From: JAEWSN01 sp942493335
GTDB lineage: Bacteria > Bacillota > Clostridia > DSM-8532
Assembly (NCBI GenBank): GCA_942493335.1
Contig: OW818693.1
Location: 2,170,001 to 2,234,000 of the forward strand
Length of the DNA: 64,000 nucleotides
Direction of reading: 5' to 3'
A model generated the notes under the pieces. That model was not told where the DNA came from. It ran no database searches and saw nothing but the letters and a program-made list of their open reading frames with translations. Shown here piece by piece: positions 8,080 through 16,849 of this stretch. A program made the translations under genes and the position numbers. Position 1 is the first letter of the stretch; each line of letters opens with the position of its first letter.

Positions 8080-9525
8080 ATGCAGCAAAACAATCAGGTC
8101 GCCATCGGCAAGAAGACTTTCCTTGTTTCCGTCGCCATCCTGTTGGCCCTGATGATGGGCGCCGGTCTTCTGACCCTCTTCATCCCGGCCGGTGCTTATG
8201 ACCGGGTCATGACGGATGGACGGGAAACCATCGCACCGGATTCGTTCCATCTGACGGGATCGGCTGGATACCCCGTCTGGCGCTGGTTTACTGCGCCTGT
8301 CGAAGTACTGGCGGCGGAGGGGAATATCACCATTATTTCCATTATCATTTTTCTGTTGATCATCGGCGGAGCCATCGCCGTGCTGGATAAATCAGATGTC
8401 CTCAATTCCCTGCTCGGTTCCGCAGTCCGGCGCTTCGAACGGCGAAAATATCTGCTCATGGCCGTCCTGGTGTTTGCCTTTATGGGCATGGGCGCCGTCA
8501 TCGGCATGTTTGAAGAAACAGTTGCCCTCATCCCGCTATTCATCGCACTGGCCTGCCGGTTGGGATGGGATTCCCTGACCGGTCTGGGTCTGGTCTTGCT
8601 TTCCACCGGTTTTGGATTCTCCGCGGCAGTGACCAACCCGTTCACGATCGGCATCGCGCAGGGAATTGCCGGCCTACCGGTTTTTTCGGGGTTCGGATTT
8701 CGCATTGTCATTTTCATTCTTGTCTATCTGCTGTTGTTTTTGTTTCTACGCGGATATGCGAAGCGGATCGAAAAGGACCCCTCCTGCTCCCCTGTTCATG
8801 CACTGGACCGGGAAAACCGGTTGCTCGCCGAGACGATGCATGAACAGTTCACCGACACGTCGGCGGTGCGAAATGCTGTCAAATGGTTCATCGGGTGTAT
8901 GCTCGCCATGTTTGCCCTGCTCATCTCAGGTGCTTTTGTCAAAACCATATCCGATCTTTCATTGCCATTGGTCGGTCTGATGTTCCTGTTCGGCGGATTC
9001 GGCTCCGGCCTGTTCTCCGGGATGCGCCTGAAAAAGACGCTCTCCGTGTTCGGCAGCGGCAGCCTGAATCTGGCGCCGGCCATCGTCCTCATTCTGATGG
9101 CATCCAGCGTCAAGCACATCATTACTTCCGCCGGCATTCTCGATTCCATTTTGCATGGCATGGCAGGTCTGTTGATCGGCACACATCCGTTTGTGGCCGT
9201 GATTCTCGTCTATCTGCTTGTCCTCTTGATGGAACTTTTCATCGGCTCCGGCAGTGCGAAAGCCTTTCTGGTGATGCCCATCGTCGTGCCGCTCGCAGAC
9301 CTCATCGGCGTGAATCGGCAGGTCATGGTGCTGGCATTCCAGTTTGGCGACGGGTTCAGCAATCTCCTGTATCCGACAAATCCCGTTCTGCTCATTGGAT
9401 TGGGCTTGACCGTCGTCAGTTATACGAAGTGGCTCAAATGGGTCGCAAAACTGCAGGGCATGGTGTTCCTGCTGACGCTCCTGTTGCTGGAAGTGGCCCT
9501 GCTGATTGGATATGGACCGTTCTGA
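8080..9525 (+). CDS. YfcC/DcuC-family carboxylate or amino-acid carrier
   Basis: 481 residues with 11-13 membrane segments. The N-terminal LTLFIPAGAYDR, the GMFEETVALIPLFIALACRLGWD segment (family core), TNPFTIGIAQGIAGLP and the C-terminal MELFIGSGSAKAFLVMPIVVPLADLIG and FSNLLYPTNPVLL motifs match the YfcC/ArcD-like IT-superfamily carriers. Members move dicarboxylates, basic amino acids or peptides across the cytoplasmic membrane; substrate not assigned. The ATG at 8080 has AAAAGGAG upstream. It is convergent with the VOC protein gene, whose end is only 9 bases away, with no obvious terminator between. Confidence 0.8.
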   Translation: MQQNNQVAIGKKTFLVSVAILLALMMGAGLLTLFIPAGAYDRVMTDGRETIAPDSFHLTGSAGYPVWRWFTAPVEVLAAEGNITIISIIIFLLIIGGAIAVLDKSDVLNSLLGSAVRRFERRKYLLMAVLVFAFMGMGAVIGMFEETVALIPLFIALACRLGWDSLTGLGLVLLSTGFGFSAAVTNPFTIGIAQGIAGLPVFSGFGFRIVIFILVYLLLFLFLRGYAKRIEKDPSCSPVHALDRENRLLAETMHEQFTDTSAVRNAVKWFIGCMLAMFALLISGAFVKTISDLSLPLVGLMFLFGGFGSGLFSGMRLKKTLSVFGSGSLNLAPAIVLILMASSVKHIITSAGILDSILHGMAGLLIGTHPFVAVILVYLLVLLMELFIGSGSAKAFLVMPIVVPLADLIGVNRQVMVLAFQFGDGFSNLLYPTNPVLLIGLGLTVVSYTKWLKWVAKLQGMVFLLTLLLLEVALLIGYGPF

Positions 9526-9534
9526 GTATCCCGT

Positions 9535-9936
9535 TCAGCCGCAGATGATTTGCCATTTCACACCGAACCGATCCACAACCGAACCGTACATCCTGCTGAA
9601 AAACTGGGGTCCGAGCTCAACGACGACGGTTCCGCCCACTCGAATCTTGCCATAGGCTTCGGCCACTTTCGCTTCGGTGTCAAGAAATACATTCAGGCAG
9701 TACATGTTCCCCACGACGGCCGGCTCATCCATGTCACTGAAATTCATGGGGGTTCCGCAGATCGTCATGCCGGCATGCATGACCTTGTTCTTCGTCTCTT
9801 CCGTATAATCGATGCCGGAATCCGGAGGAGCCTCGTGATTGAAGTCAATCTGTTTGTCAGAGGTCTCAAAGATGCCCTCATAAAATGTCAGGGCCTCGTT
9901 GCAGGTCCCCGGGAAATGGATGGCTGTCCGAATCAT
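9535..9936 (-). CDS. PhnB/VOC-superfamily protein
   Basis: 133 residues. MIRTAIHFPGTCNEALTFYE and GDxx-type second repeat ending FFSRMYGSVVDRFGVKWQI follow the two-module glyoxalase/bleomycin-resistance (VOC) fold of the PhnB subgroup, often annotated 3-demethylubiquinone methyltransferase-like although few are enzymes of that type. A function cannot be assigned. The start overlaps the stop of the upstream toroid-protein gene by four bases (ATGA), so the pair is cotranslated; AAGGAGGA is 9-10 bases upstream. Confidence 0.85.
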   Translation of the reverse strand: MIRTAIHFPGTCNEALTFYEGIFETSDKQIDFNHEAPPDSGIDYTEETKNKVMHAGMTICGTPMNFSDMDEPAVVGNMYCLNVFLDTEAKVAEAYGKIRVGGTVVVELGPQFFSRMYGSVVDRFGVKWQIICG

Positions 9937-10901
9937 AGAGAGATTCCTCCTTCAATTACGTCGAAATTCCGAAACATCAGCATGTGACGGATGGCAAGCG
10001 TCCCACGCCACCAGTTTTCCGCTATGGCAAATTCCTTTTCATAAGCACCCCAGCTCCAGATGATGTTCCAGACGCCATCGGCATTCCGATGATCAAGGAG
10101 AAAGTCGATTTCCGCTTCGACAACCGTCTCATTCCCTGGATAAAACAGGCAGGTCGGGCTGTCGATGAGCGTGGAAGGACGAACGCTGTAACTGGCCCAT
10201 TTCGCCGGATCACGTTCAATGAAGGCGGAAGCCTGCCCGGTTAAGGCCTTTCGCAATGCAACCCTGTCTCCGAGCCTGTCGATACGCGTTGCGTCAAGGT
10301 GGCGCAATACATAAGAGAACCCTTCGAGCTCGCCTTCGCGGTTGACGCTCCGATAAGGGGAACCGTCCGCCAGCGTGCCGTGGAGATACGTATCGACAGC
10401 TTCGCTGATGATGGACTCCGCCTGAAGCATCAAGGCGGCTTCGGCATCTGCAAACCGCAGGATGAAACCGCAAAGCTTGAGGGTTGGTGTATATCCCCAG
10501 GCGGAAATGTCCTCGGACCAGGTCCACCAAGGTGCGTGCGGCGCTGTGTCATTCGAGCGGATGACAGCCGGCCAGCTCTTTCCCGTAAAATCAGGTGTAT
10601 GATCCAGATACCGGAGCATCCCCGTTACGACAGGATGTCGGCGATCGCAAAAGCCGATTTCGTCCAAAAGAATGGCAACCCTGCCCGTCGAGTAAGGTGT
10701 CGAGTCAGGATTCCAGTTATCCGCCTCCACAGCATTTCCAAAACCGCCATCCTCGTTCTGATAAGCGGATAGCGCCTTCAACACGGGTTCAGGTCCGGCG
10801 CCTTCGAAATGATGCTGCCAGATGGCCAATTCCAACGGTCGGGCATTCCGATATATCCAACGGACAATGCGTTGATGTTGCTGCTTATCGAGTTTTCTCA
10901 C
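9933..10901 (-). CDS. Alpha/alpha-toroid (prenyltransferase/squalene-cyclase-like) protein
   Basis: About 322 residues. ALSAYQNEDGGFGNAVEAD is a QW-like repeat (polyQ, DGGFG) typical of the squalene-hopene cyclase/prenyltransferase toroid; a second repeat occurs at LLDHRNADGVW. The catalytic DXDD motif of cyclases is not seen, so it is probably a binding or glycan-related protein rather than a terpene cyclase. The GTG at 10901 is chosen as start because GAGGTG is five bases upstream; an ATG at 10919 (MET RCIV) is the alternative. It forms a coupled pair with the VOC gene. Confidence 0.65.
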   Translation of the reverse strand: MRKLDKQQHQRIVRWIYRNARPLELAIWQHHFEGAGPEPVLKALSAYQNEDGGFGNAVEADNWNPDSTPYSTGRVAILLDEIGFCDRRHPVVTGMLRYLDHTPDFTGKSWPAVIRSNDTAPHAPWWTWSEDISAWGYTPTLKLCGFILRFADAEAALMLQAESIISEAVDTYLHGTLADGSPYRSVNREGELEGFSYVLRHLDATRIDRLGDRVALRKALTGQASAFIERDPAKWASYSVRPSTLIDSPTCLFYPGNETVVEAEIDFLLDHRNADGVWNIIWSWGAYEKEFAIAENWWRGTLAIRHMLMFRNFDVIEGGISL

Positions 10902-11013
10902 AATGCACCTCGTTTCCATTCCGTGTTGCCCCTTTGGTTTCCACATCCACAGAATACCATACCGATACCAGATGATTCTTGTAAAAAACCGACACTACGG
11001 CAATGGATAACCG

Positions 11014-11973
11014 TCATCCCGTCGACATCGCCATGCGCCGTGCCTGCCCGGGGGTCATGCCGTGATATTTTCGGAAATCATTCAGCAGATGGGATTGATC
11101 CGAATATCCATACACCTCGATCGCCGTTTGGATTGGAAATCCAGGTTTCCAGATGACATCATTCCATAGTGACTGGTAGCGGACCAAACCGGCCAGCTTT
11201 TTTGGAGAAACGCCGGTCTGGCTGAGAAACAGTCGCTCCAACTGCCGCTGGCTGACGGATGCATATTGCGCCGCCTCCGGGATGTCGAGCGCTCCCTTTT
11301 CAGACAGGATGCGATATGCGGCGTTCATCACGGCATTGTTTTGTCTATCTGCATACAGGTGCTTCAGCAGGATCTTTTGGGCCAGTTGGGCACGGCCGGC
11401 GAGCGTTTCCGCGCGCTGCACAGCCTCCCGCAGTTCCTTTCCGAGCTTCCCGAAATGGGTTTCGACCGGCACATCCGCATTCAGTGCCTGACAAAGGGAC
11501 ATCTTCGTGAAAAGAGGGACTGCCCAGAAGTATAGACGGATGCCAAAATCGATCCTGGTTGCCGGGAGGTTCTCGGGGTGAAGTTCGAACATCCGGTCAT
11601 TGATACCGCTGAACAGATCGGCTTCCTCGTTGCGGACCGGATCGAAGGAAAAGATCAGATCCATACAGGTATCGGGAATCACAAGTCCCGGCCCGGTCTG
11701 GAAGTAGGGTCTTTCCTTTTCCGAGTTGTCCGGGAAGCGCATTACATCGTACACAGGTTCAGCAGGGAAACAAGGCGCTTCCCACTTCGGCGCACAGGAA
11801 TACCGTGTTTCGTCATTTTTCGAACTTGCATCGGATGAAGCTACACCCGGAGTTCCCCAGAAACAGCAGATGTGAGGAGCCAATGGCGCGCAAGGCCGGA
11901 TTTCGGCGTAACGGGCATTTTGGAGGAAGGGTTGTGCTGTCAAAGGCCGATAGATGCTGTCCAACCGAAACAT
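11014..11973 (-). CDS. AraC-family transcriptional regulator
   Basis: 319 residues. The N-terminal two thirds resemble the DUF6597-type sensor domain (PCAPLAPHICCFWGTP, then GPGLVIPDTCMDLIFSF). The last 100 residues are an AraC double helix-turn-helix: YASVSQRQLERLFLSQTGVSPK and YGYSDQSHLLNDFRKYHGMTPGQAR. A strong AAAGGGAGGG precedes the ATG. No palindrome or obvious target was found next to it; the toroid/VOC pair lies downstream in the same direction and is the nearest candidate target. Confidence 0.85.
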   Translation of the reverse strand: MFRLDSIYRPLTAQPFLQNARYAEIRPCAPLAPHICCFWGTPGVASSDASSKNDETRYSCAPKWEAPCFPAEPVYDVMRFPDNSEKERPYFQTGPGLVIPDTCMDLIFSFDPVRNEEADLFSGINDRMFELHPENLPATRIDFGIRLYFWAVPLFTKMSLCQALNADVPVETHFGKLGKELREAVQRAETLAGRAQLAQKILLKHLYADRQNNAVMNAAYRILSEKGALDIPEAAQYASVSQRQLERLFLSQTGVSPKKLAGLVRYQSLWNDVIWKPGFPIQTAIEVYGYSDQSHLLNDFRKYHGMTPGQARRMAMSTG

Positions 11974-12098
11974 GGCCCTCCCTTTCCTCCCGCTTCGAAC
12001 CGCTCCGGGGCATGACTTGGCTGTTCGCTGATCAGAAACAAAAAACCGGAAGAACGACCTCCATATGAAGAGAAGCAGCCTACCGACCTGGCTGAGGT

Positions 12099-12452
12099 TC
12101 AGGGAAACTGGGTTGCAGTATCATCATGCGCCAGCAATTCCTTGTATCCGGTCCCCCATTGTTCCATTGCTGAAATGATGGGGCGCATCGTGTCTCCGAG
12201 CGCGCTCAGCGAATATTCCACACGTGGCGGAACTTCCGGGAAAACCTTGCGGACAATCAATCCCGCCTGTTCCATGGAACGGAGATTATCGGTCAGCACC
12301 TTTTGACTGATGCCGGGAATCGTCTTCTGCAGCTGATTGAATCGGTTCGGTGCGGCAAGAAGGTTGCGCAGGATGAGCAGCTTCCATTTGTTCCCGATCA
12401 ACCCGACCGTTGTGGCCACAGGACATGCCGGCAGTTCTTGTTTTGTAAGCAT
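12099..12452 (-). CDS. HxlR-family winged-helix regulator
   Basis: 117 residues. CPVATTVGLIGNKWKLLILRNL, RFNQLQKTIPGISQKVLTDNLRSMEQAGLIVR and PPRVEYSLSALGDTM are the diagnostic HxlR motifs; the N-terminal Cys near residue 10 is the conserved redox or electrophile-sensing cysteine. Start at 12452 supported by GAGGAGG. Members typically respond to aldehydes, quinones or disulfide stress. It is divergent from the sirtuin/macrodomain pair and may control it (inference). Confidence 0.92.
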   Translation of the reverse strand: MLTKQELPACPVATTVGLIGNKWKLLILRNLLAAPNRFNQLQKTIPGISQKVLTDNLRSMEQAGLIVRKVFPEVPPRVEYSLSALGDTMRPIISAMEQWGTGYKELLAHDDTATQFP

Positions 12453-12477
12453 ATGGACCTCCTCTCGGATCAATCTT

Positions 12478-12506
12478 AGTATAACGAAACCGCTGCAACC
12501 ATGCAA
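12478..12506 (-). promoter_or_regulatory. SigA-type promoter of the HxlR gene
   Basis: On the minus strand TTGCAT (12501-12506), 17 bases, TATACT (12478-12483), about 25 bases upstream of the start codon. Confidence 0.55.
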
Positions 12507-12548
12507 TCCATGGGCTTACTAATAAAAAGGTGCCTGCTATCAAAATGA

Positions 12549-12585
12549 ATGCAATGGCGGTATCATTGGTTTGGAGCATGTTGCT
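12549..12585 (+). repeat. Dispersed repeat, copy 1 (upstream of the sirtuin gene)
   Basis: An 18-base block ATGCAATGGCGGTATCAT followed by a weaker match ending GAGC-TGTTGCT occurs here and again at 18474-18509, each time shortly upstream of a plus-strand gene. Function unknown; see the matching entry. Confidence 0.6.
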
Positions 12586-12671
12586 TCGTTTTTGGAAGTA
12601 CTCTCAGTAGTGTTTGCCTATCCGATTCGCACACGAAACATAGACGCTTGTCCAATCAAAGGAGCCAATCC

Positions 12672-13565
12672 ATGTCAACCTACAAACAAAGACTTCAACA
12701 GGCGGCGGATGTGCTGACTGCCGCAAATCGCATTCTCATTGGCGGAGGTGCCGGTCTTTCGGATGCGGCTGGCCTGAAGTATGACGGTGACCGATTCAGA
12801 AAGCACTTCGCCCCCTTCATCGACCATTACGGCATGACGGATATGTATTCGTCCAGTTTCTACCCTTTCAAGTCGGAAGAGGCGCGGTGGGCATACTGGG
12901 CTGTCCACATTCAGGTGAACCGTTATGAACAGACGTCATTTCCCCTTTATCATGAGCTTGCCTCTCTCATGAAGGCCAAGAACCATTTTGTCATTACGAC
13001 CAATGTGGACCACCAGTTTTTCAAAGCAGGCTTTGATCCGGAAAGTATCTTCGCGGTTCAGGGCGACTACGGTCTGATCCAGTGCGCGAAAGGTTGTCAT
13101 GCTCAACTATATGACAATGAACCGCTGGTAGCGGAATGGATGGCGCAACTGAGCGGGGTTCTGATCCCGAAGGAACTCGTCCCGACCTGTCCGAAATGTG
13201 GGGGTCCCATGGACATGAATCTGCGGAAGGATGCTCATTTTGTCGAAGACCAGCACTGGCACGATTCCTCAAACCGCTATGCCGGATTCGCAAGACAAGC
13301 ACGCAACGGACCGACTATCCTCCTGGAAATGGGCGTGGGTTTCAACACCCCCGGCATCATCCGGTTCCCATTCGAACAAATGACGATGAGCGGCGATCAG
13401 GTCTCCCTGCTTCGTTTCAATAAAAGCCACCCGAAAGGCCTACCTGCCAATGAAGACAAGACTGTCACCTTCCAGGAGGACATGTCAAAGGTCGTCGGAG
13501 ATCTCAAAAACCTCCTTGCAATACCGGAGGGATCGGAGAATCAATGTCCAGACAAACAGATATGA
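12672..13565 (+). CDS. Class M sirtuin (SirTM), predicted protein ADP-ribosyltransferase
   Basis: 297 residues. The NAD-binding GGGAGLSDAAGL (24-35), TTNVDHQF (109-116) and a zinc-ribbon (QCAKGC, CPKCGG) give a sirtuin fold. The catalytic His of deacetylating sirtuins is replaced: FAVQGDYG has Gln130 where HG is expected. This substitution marks the SirTM class, which in other bacteria ADP-ribosylates a lipoylated GcvH-like protein and is encoded with a macrodomain hydrolase. Here the macrodomain gene overlaps by 22 bases. GcvH-L and the lipoate ligase usually found in such operons are absent from this window. AAAGGAG precedes the ATG. Confidence 0.88.
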   Translation: MSTYKQRLQQAADVLTAANRILIGGGAGLSDAAGLKYDGDRFRKHFAPFIDHYGMTDMYSSSFYPFKSEEARWAYWAVHIQVNRYEQTSFPLYHELASLMKAKNHFVITTNVDHQFFKAGFDPESIFAVQGDYGLIQCAKGCHAQLYDNEPLVAEWMAQLSGVLIPKELVPTCPKCGGPMDMNLRKDAHFVEDQHWHDSSNRYAGFARQARNGPTILLEMGVGFNTPGIIRFPFEQMTMSGDQVSLLRFNKSHPKGLPANEDKTVTFQEDMSKVVGDLKNLLAIPEGSENQCPDKQI

Positions 13566-14344
13566 CTCCCCCACCAAAAACTAGGACCCGTTCCGATCGA
13601 TTGGCCCACTTGATCCGGGGATTGGCTCCGACCCACACGATCCCGGAGTTGGAAGAACAGCGATGGATACTTTTCCGCGCCTTGGTCAACTTGCGCAGGC
13701 CCGGCCCTGTTGGAGAGGAATGGCTTCAAGTGCAGGATGCGTTCCTGCAAGAGGAAAGTCGAAGCAAGGGAATCGTCTCAATTGACGATCTTTCTCCGAT
13801 CCGTCCGCATCTCTATCTTTGGCAAGGTGATATCACCAGGATTCAAACGGATGCCATCGTCAATGCGGCGAATGCGGATCTGCGAGGATGTTTCCATCCC
13901 AATCACAGTTGCATCGACAATGCCATCCACACTTTCGCAGGGGTTCAGCTTCGCAACGAGTGCGATGCATTGATGCAGGCACAAAGACATCCCGAACCGG
14001 CAGGGAGGGCGAAAATCACACAAGCATACAACCTACCTGCAAGTTATGTGCTGCATACGGTCGGCCCCATCGTAGGAGAACGGTTAACCGGTGAACAAAG
14101 GGATTTGCTCTCCGCCTGCTATGCTTCCTGCCTGAAAGCGGCTGACGCACAAGGTCTCGAAAGCGTCGCCTTCTGCTGCATTTCAACAGGTGAATACGGT
14201 TTTTCGAATGAGCCGGCGGCTGAGATCGCCATCAAAACCGTACTGGACACGCAGGCTGGATGCCGGAGCGTCCAACGTGTTGTATTCAACGTTTTCAAGG
14301 ATTTGGACGAGTCCATTTACAGGTCGCTATTGTCCGATCTCTGA
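13544..14344 (+). CDS. Zinc-macrodomain protein-ADP-ribose hydrolase
   Basis: 266 residues. An N-terminal helical extension of about 80 residues is followed by a macrodomain: LYLWQGDITRIQTDAIVNAAN (91-111), LRGCFHPNHSCIDNAIH (113-129) and the loop STGEYGFSNEPAAEIA. The GCFxPxHxCIDNAIH segment holds the Cys/His residues of the Zn-macro subgroup that reverses SirTM-type modification. The gene overlaps the sirtuin gene, a strong sign of a cotranslated writer-eraser pair. It ends in front of a large inverted repeat and is convergent with the Bcr/CflA exporter gene. Confidence 0.9.
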   Translation: MSRQTDMTPPPKTRTRSDRLAHLIRGLAPTHTIPELEEQRWILFRALVNLRRPGPVGEEWLQVQDAFLQEESRSKGIVSIDDLSPIRPHLYLWQGDITRIQTDAIVNAANADLRGCFHPNHSCIDNAIHTFAGVQLRNECDALMQAQRHPEPAGRAKITQAYNLPASYVLHTVGPIVGERLTGEQRDLLSACYASCLKAADAQGLESVAFCCISTGEYGFSNEPAAEIAIKTVLDTQAGCRSVQRVVFNVFKDLDESIYRSLLSDL

Positions 14345-14374
14345 CTTCCCGGAATTCATAAGACCGCTGGAAGA

Positions 14375-14433
14375 ATATGCGGAAGAGCAAGCCCTCTTTT
14401 TGTGAATGCTCTTTATTCGCACCTTCCGCATAT
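14375..14433. terminator. Nested inverted repeat between convergent genes
   Basis: ATATGCGGAAG (14375-14385) pairs with CTTCCGCATAT (14423-14433); an inner AGAGCA/TGCTCT pair shortens the loop, and a run of five T residues lies inside. It separates the convergent macrodomain and exporter genes and is probably a bidirectional transcription end. Confidence 0.5.
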
Positions 14434-14443
14434 CCCCAAACCC

Positions 14444-15673
14444 TTACCGCTCTTGCTCAAAATGCCTGATATGACTCTGCATCGACAACACCCGCCAGAT
14501 GACCAGACTGGCCAGACCAAGGATTGCATAGAGTAAACCCAGAACCATAATTCGATCGATACCGGAGACCGAGAGCAACGTCATACCAATAATCCCGAAC
14601 ATCATAAAGCTTCCACCCATCAAGGAGGATGCGGAACCAATGTCTTCCGTGATTTGTTCCAGCAACAGGTTGGTACGGGGAGGGCCGATGACATTCGCAA
14701 ACAAGGACGCCGGTGCGAGCGCAATACAGAACCAGAGGGGGCTGAGATGCCCCAGGGTTGCAACGCACAGGCCACTGACGATCATGACGCCATAGGCAAA
14801 CGAAATGATTTTTCGATAACTGAATAGGCGGGACAATAGCAGATACACCGTTGGCCCCAGAAGAAGGAATATTGCATTGGCGGCAAAAAACAGGCTGTAC
14901 GCTTTTTCACTGACGCCAAACCCCTTTTCATAGATGAACGCGGACGCGGAAATGAAGCCCATAAAGGCAATACTGACCAGCGAGAACATCAGCAGGAGCT
15001 GTCTGAAACCCTTGTTCCGCAATACACTTCCAACACGGCCAACAACTTGAAATACGTTCAGGGCGGATTTCTTGACGATTGTCTCACGAAACAGGCATGC
15101 CCCCACCAGGCATATAACGCCCAATATGGCAAGTACGCCGAAAACCCCTCGCCATGACAGAAGTTGCAGGATGAAAGCTCCGATGACAGGGGAAATCACG
15201 GGGGATGTTGTCCCCAACGTTTGTACGATGGCCAGGATTTTGATTCGCTTCTTCCCATCGTAAGTGTCCCGGATCACCGCTGTGGAAACAGCTGACGAGG
15301 CACCGCAACCGATTGCTTGAAAGACTCGACATACAATCAGTACTTCAATTCGCCCTGCAAATATACAGGACAGACTCGCCAGGGTGTAAATCCCCAAACC
15401 AGCAACCAGAATGGGTTTTCTCCCATATTTGTCGCTAAGAGGACCCCAGATCAGCATGGCCAATGCATAAAACAAGAAAAACACTGTCAAAGTCATATTG
15501 ACCAATGTGGCATTGGTGTGCAGGCTTTCCACCATTTGCGGCAATGCAGGGAGATAGATGTCCGTGGACAACGGGATAAAAGCTCCGAGAAATGCGATGA
15601 ACACAATCAAGCCTTTCTCTCGAAGATAGGGCTGTGGAGTTTTCAGGCCCTGTTTCTGCGTTCCTTCTGTCAT
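14444..15673 (-). CDS. Bcr/CflA-type MFS drug exporter
   Basis: 409 residues with 12 membrane segments. FLGAFIPLSTDIYLPALPQM (helix 1), LIWGPLSDKYGRKPIL (motif A), CRVFQAIGCGASSAVSTAVIRD (helix 4) and SPVIGAFILQ are classical DHA1 Bcr/CflA motifs. These are proton-driven exporters of drugs or small metabolites such as bicyclomycin or amino acids. Start at 15673 has GGGAGCC upstream. It lies 35 bases downstream of the oxidoreductase gene on the same strand, so the two are likely cotranscribed. Confidence 0.87.
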   Translation of the reverse strand: MTEGTQKQGLKTPQPYLREKGLIVFIAFLGAFIPLSTDIYLPALPQMVESLHTNATLVNMTLTVFFLFYALAMLIWGPLSDKYGRKPILVAGLGIYTLASLSCIFAGRIEVLIVCRVFQAIGCGASSAVSTAVIRDTYDGKKRIKILAIVQTLGTTSPVISPVIGAFILQLLSWRGVFGVLAILGVICLVGACLFRETIVKKSALNVFQVVGRVGSVLRNKGFRQLLLMFSLVSIAFMGFISASAFIYEKGFGVSEKAYSLFFAANAIFLLLGPTVYLLLSRLFSYRKIISFAYGVMIVSGLCVATLGHLSPLWFCIALAPASLFANVIGPPRTNLLLEQITEDIGSASSLMGGSFMMFGIIGMTLLSVSGIDRIMVLGLLYAILGLASLVIWRVLSMQSHIRHFEQER

Positions 15674-15708
15674 GGATGGCTCCCGCTTTCTGCAGCACTG
15701 CAAGCAAA

Positions 15709-16683
15709 TTATAACTGTTTCACTACGCTGATCACGATCTTGCCGTCGATCTTCCCTTCATCGAGCGCCTCGCATGCCTCTGAAATCCGGTCAAACCCAT
15801 AGACACAGCCAATACGAGGGGAAAGGGCATGCAGTTTCAAGAAAGCCATCAGATCACGGATCGATTCCTGCGAAGGATGGTTGCTGAAAAACCCTGTCAA
15901 ATAGACACCATTCGGAATCTCCTTGATCGGATCGAATCCGCCCAATTGATACAAGCCGCCCAGAACACCGGTATGGCATACGATTCCGCCTACTTCCACG
16001 TTTTGCATCGTATCTCGCAGTGTTCTGGCCCCAACCAGCTCAAGCGCCTTTGTGATCCCGGATACTTTCCCCTTCAGTGCTCCTTGATCGAGCACCACGA
16101 GGTCTGTTCCCGTCTCCTCCAGTAAATGCATTTTCCCGGCCCGATGCGTCGTGGCAACCACCTCGCATCCATGCGCTTTTGCCATTTGGATCGCGGCATA
16201 CCCCAAAGCACAGGTTCCTCCTCTGACAAGGAGCTTGTCCTGTGGTTCCAGATGCAGGCAGTCAAATAACGACCCCCAAGCAGTATAGTAGGTTTCGGGA
16301 ATTGCGCCAAGCTGAAGCCAGGACAGGTCCGTATCGACGGCAAATACATGGGATGCCGGCAGCAATGCGTATTCCGCATAGCTGCCGTTGAAACTTCGAC
16401 CCATGCCGCCCATCAGTGCAATGATTTTTTGCCCAACCTGAAAAGAAGTGTCTGACGCCTCAACAATGACACCTGCGCATTCGATCCCCGGCGTGATGGG
16501 TTTGCAGATATATCCTGCGTTGATTTCCGTAAGGCGTAGGACTTTCTCCGAATGGTTGAGTCCAAAGGAATGGATCTTTATGAGAACCCACCCAGGCTTG
16601 GCTTTTGGTGTGACTATTTCTGTAAGTTGAACCTCGCTGCCCTTTGTCGGGGCTGTCAGGACGACCGCATTCATTTTGGCCAT
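15709..16683 (-). CDS. Medium-chain dehydrogenase/quinone-oxidoreductase-like protein
   Basis: 324 residues. GLNHSEKVLR, GIECAGVIVEAS, GGMGRSFNGSYAEYAL and the nucleotide-binding LVRGGTCALGYAAIQMAKAHGCEVVATTH match the zinc-free quinone-oxidoreductase branch of the MDR superfamily; the zinc-binding cysteines are absent. It probably reduces quinones or enones with NADPH. Coupled with a drug exporter it may serve in detoxification (inference). ATG at 16683 is the furthest upstream start; an ATG nine bases further in is possible. Confidence 0.85.
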   Translation of the reverse strand: MAKMNAVVLTAPTKGSEVQLTEIVTPKAKPGWVLIKIHSFGLNHSEKVLRLTEINAGYICKPITPGIECAGVIVEASDTSFQVGQKIIALMGGMGRSFNGSYAEYALLPASHVFAVDTDLSWLQLGAIPETYYTAWGSLFDCLHLEPQDKLLVRGGTCALGYAAIQMAKAHGCEVVATTHRAGKMHLLEETGTDLVVLDQGALKGKVSGITKALELVGARTLRDTMQNVEVGGIVCHTGVLGGLYQLGGFDPIKEIPNGVYLTGFFSNHPSQESIRDLMAFLKLHALSPRIGCVYGFDRISEACEALDEGKIDGKIVISVVKQL

Positions 16684-16849
16684 GTATTAATTTCACTCCG
16701 TCCATTGTCTGCATCATAGCGGAAGGAAAGCGATCCACTCGCGACAATGCCCGGATGTCCCTCCCATTTGCGATATGATAGGCCCGGCAATTGATTGGTA
16801 TCGTTTTCGAATGCCAAATGACGATTGGATCAATTGCCGGAGTCCCACC

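Noticed and set aside
9933..10901. True squalene-hopene or terpene cyclase
   Set aside because: QW-like repeats are present, but no DXDD catalytic motif is visible and the protein is about half the usual length.
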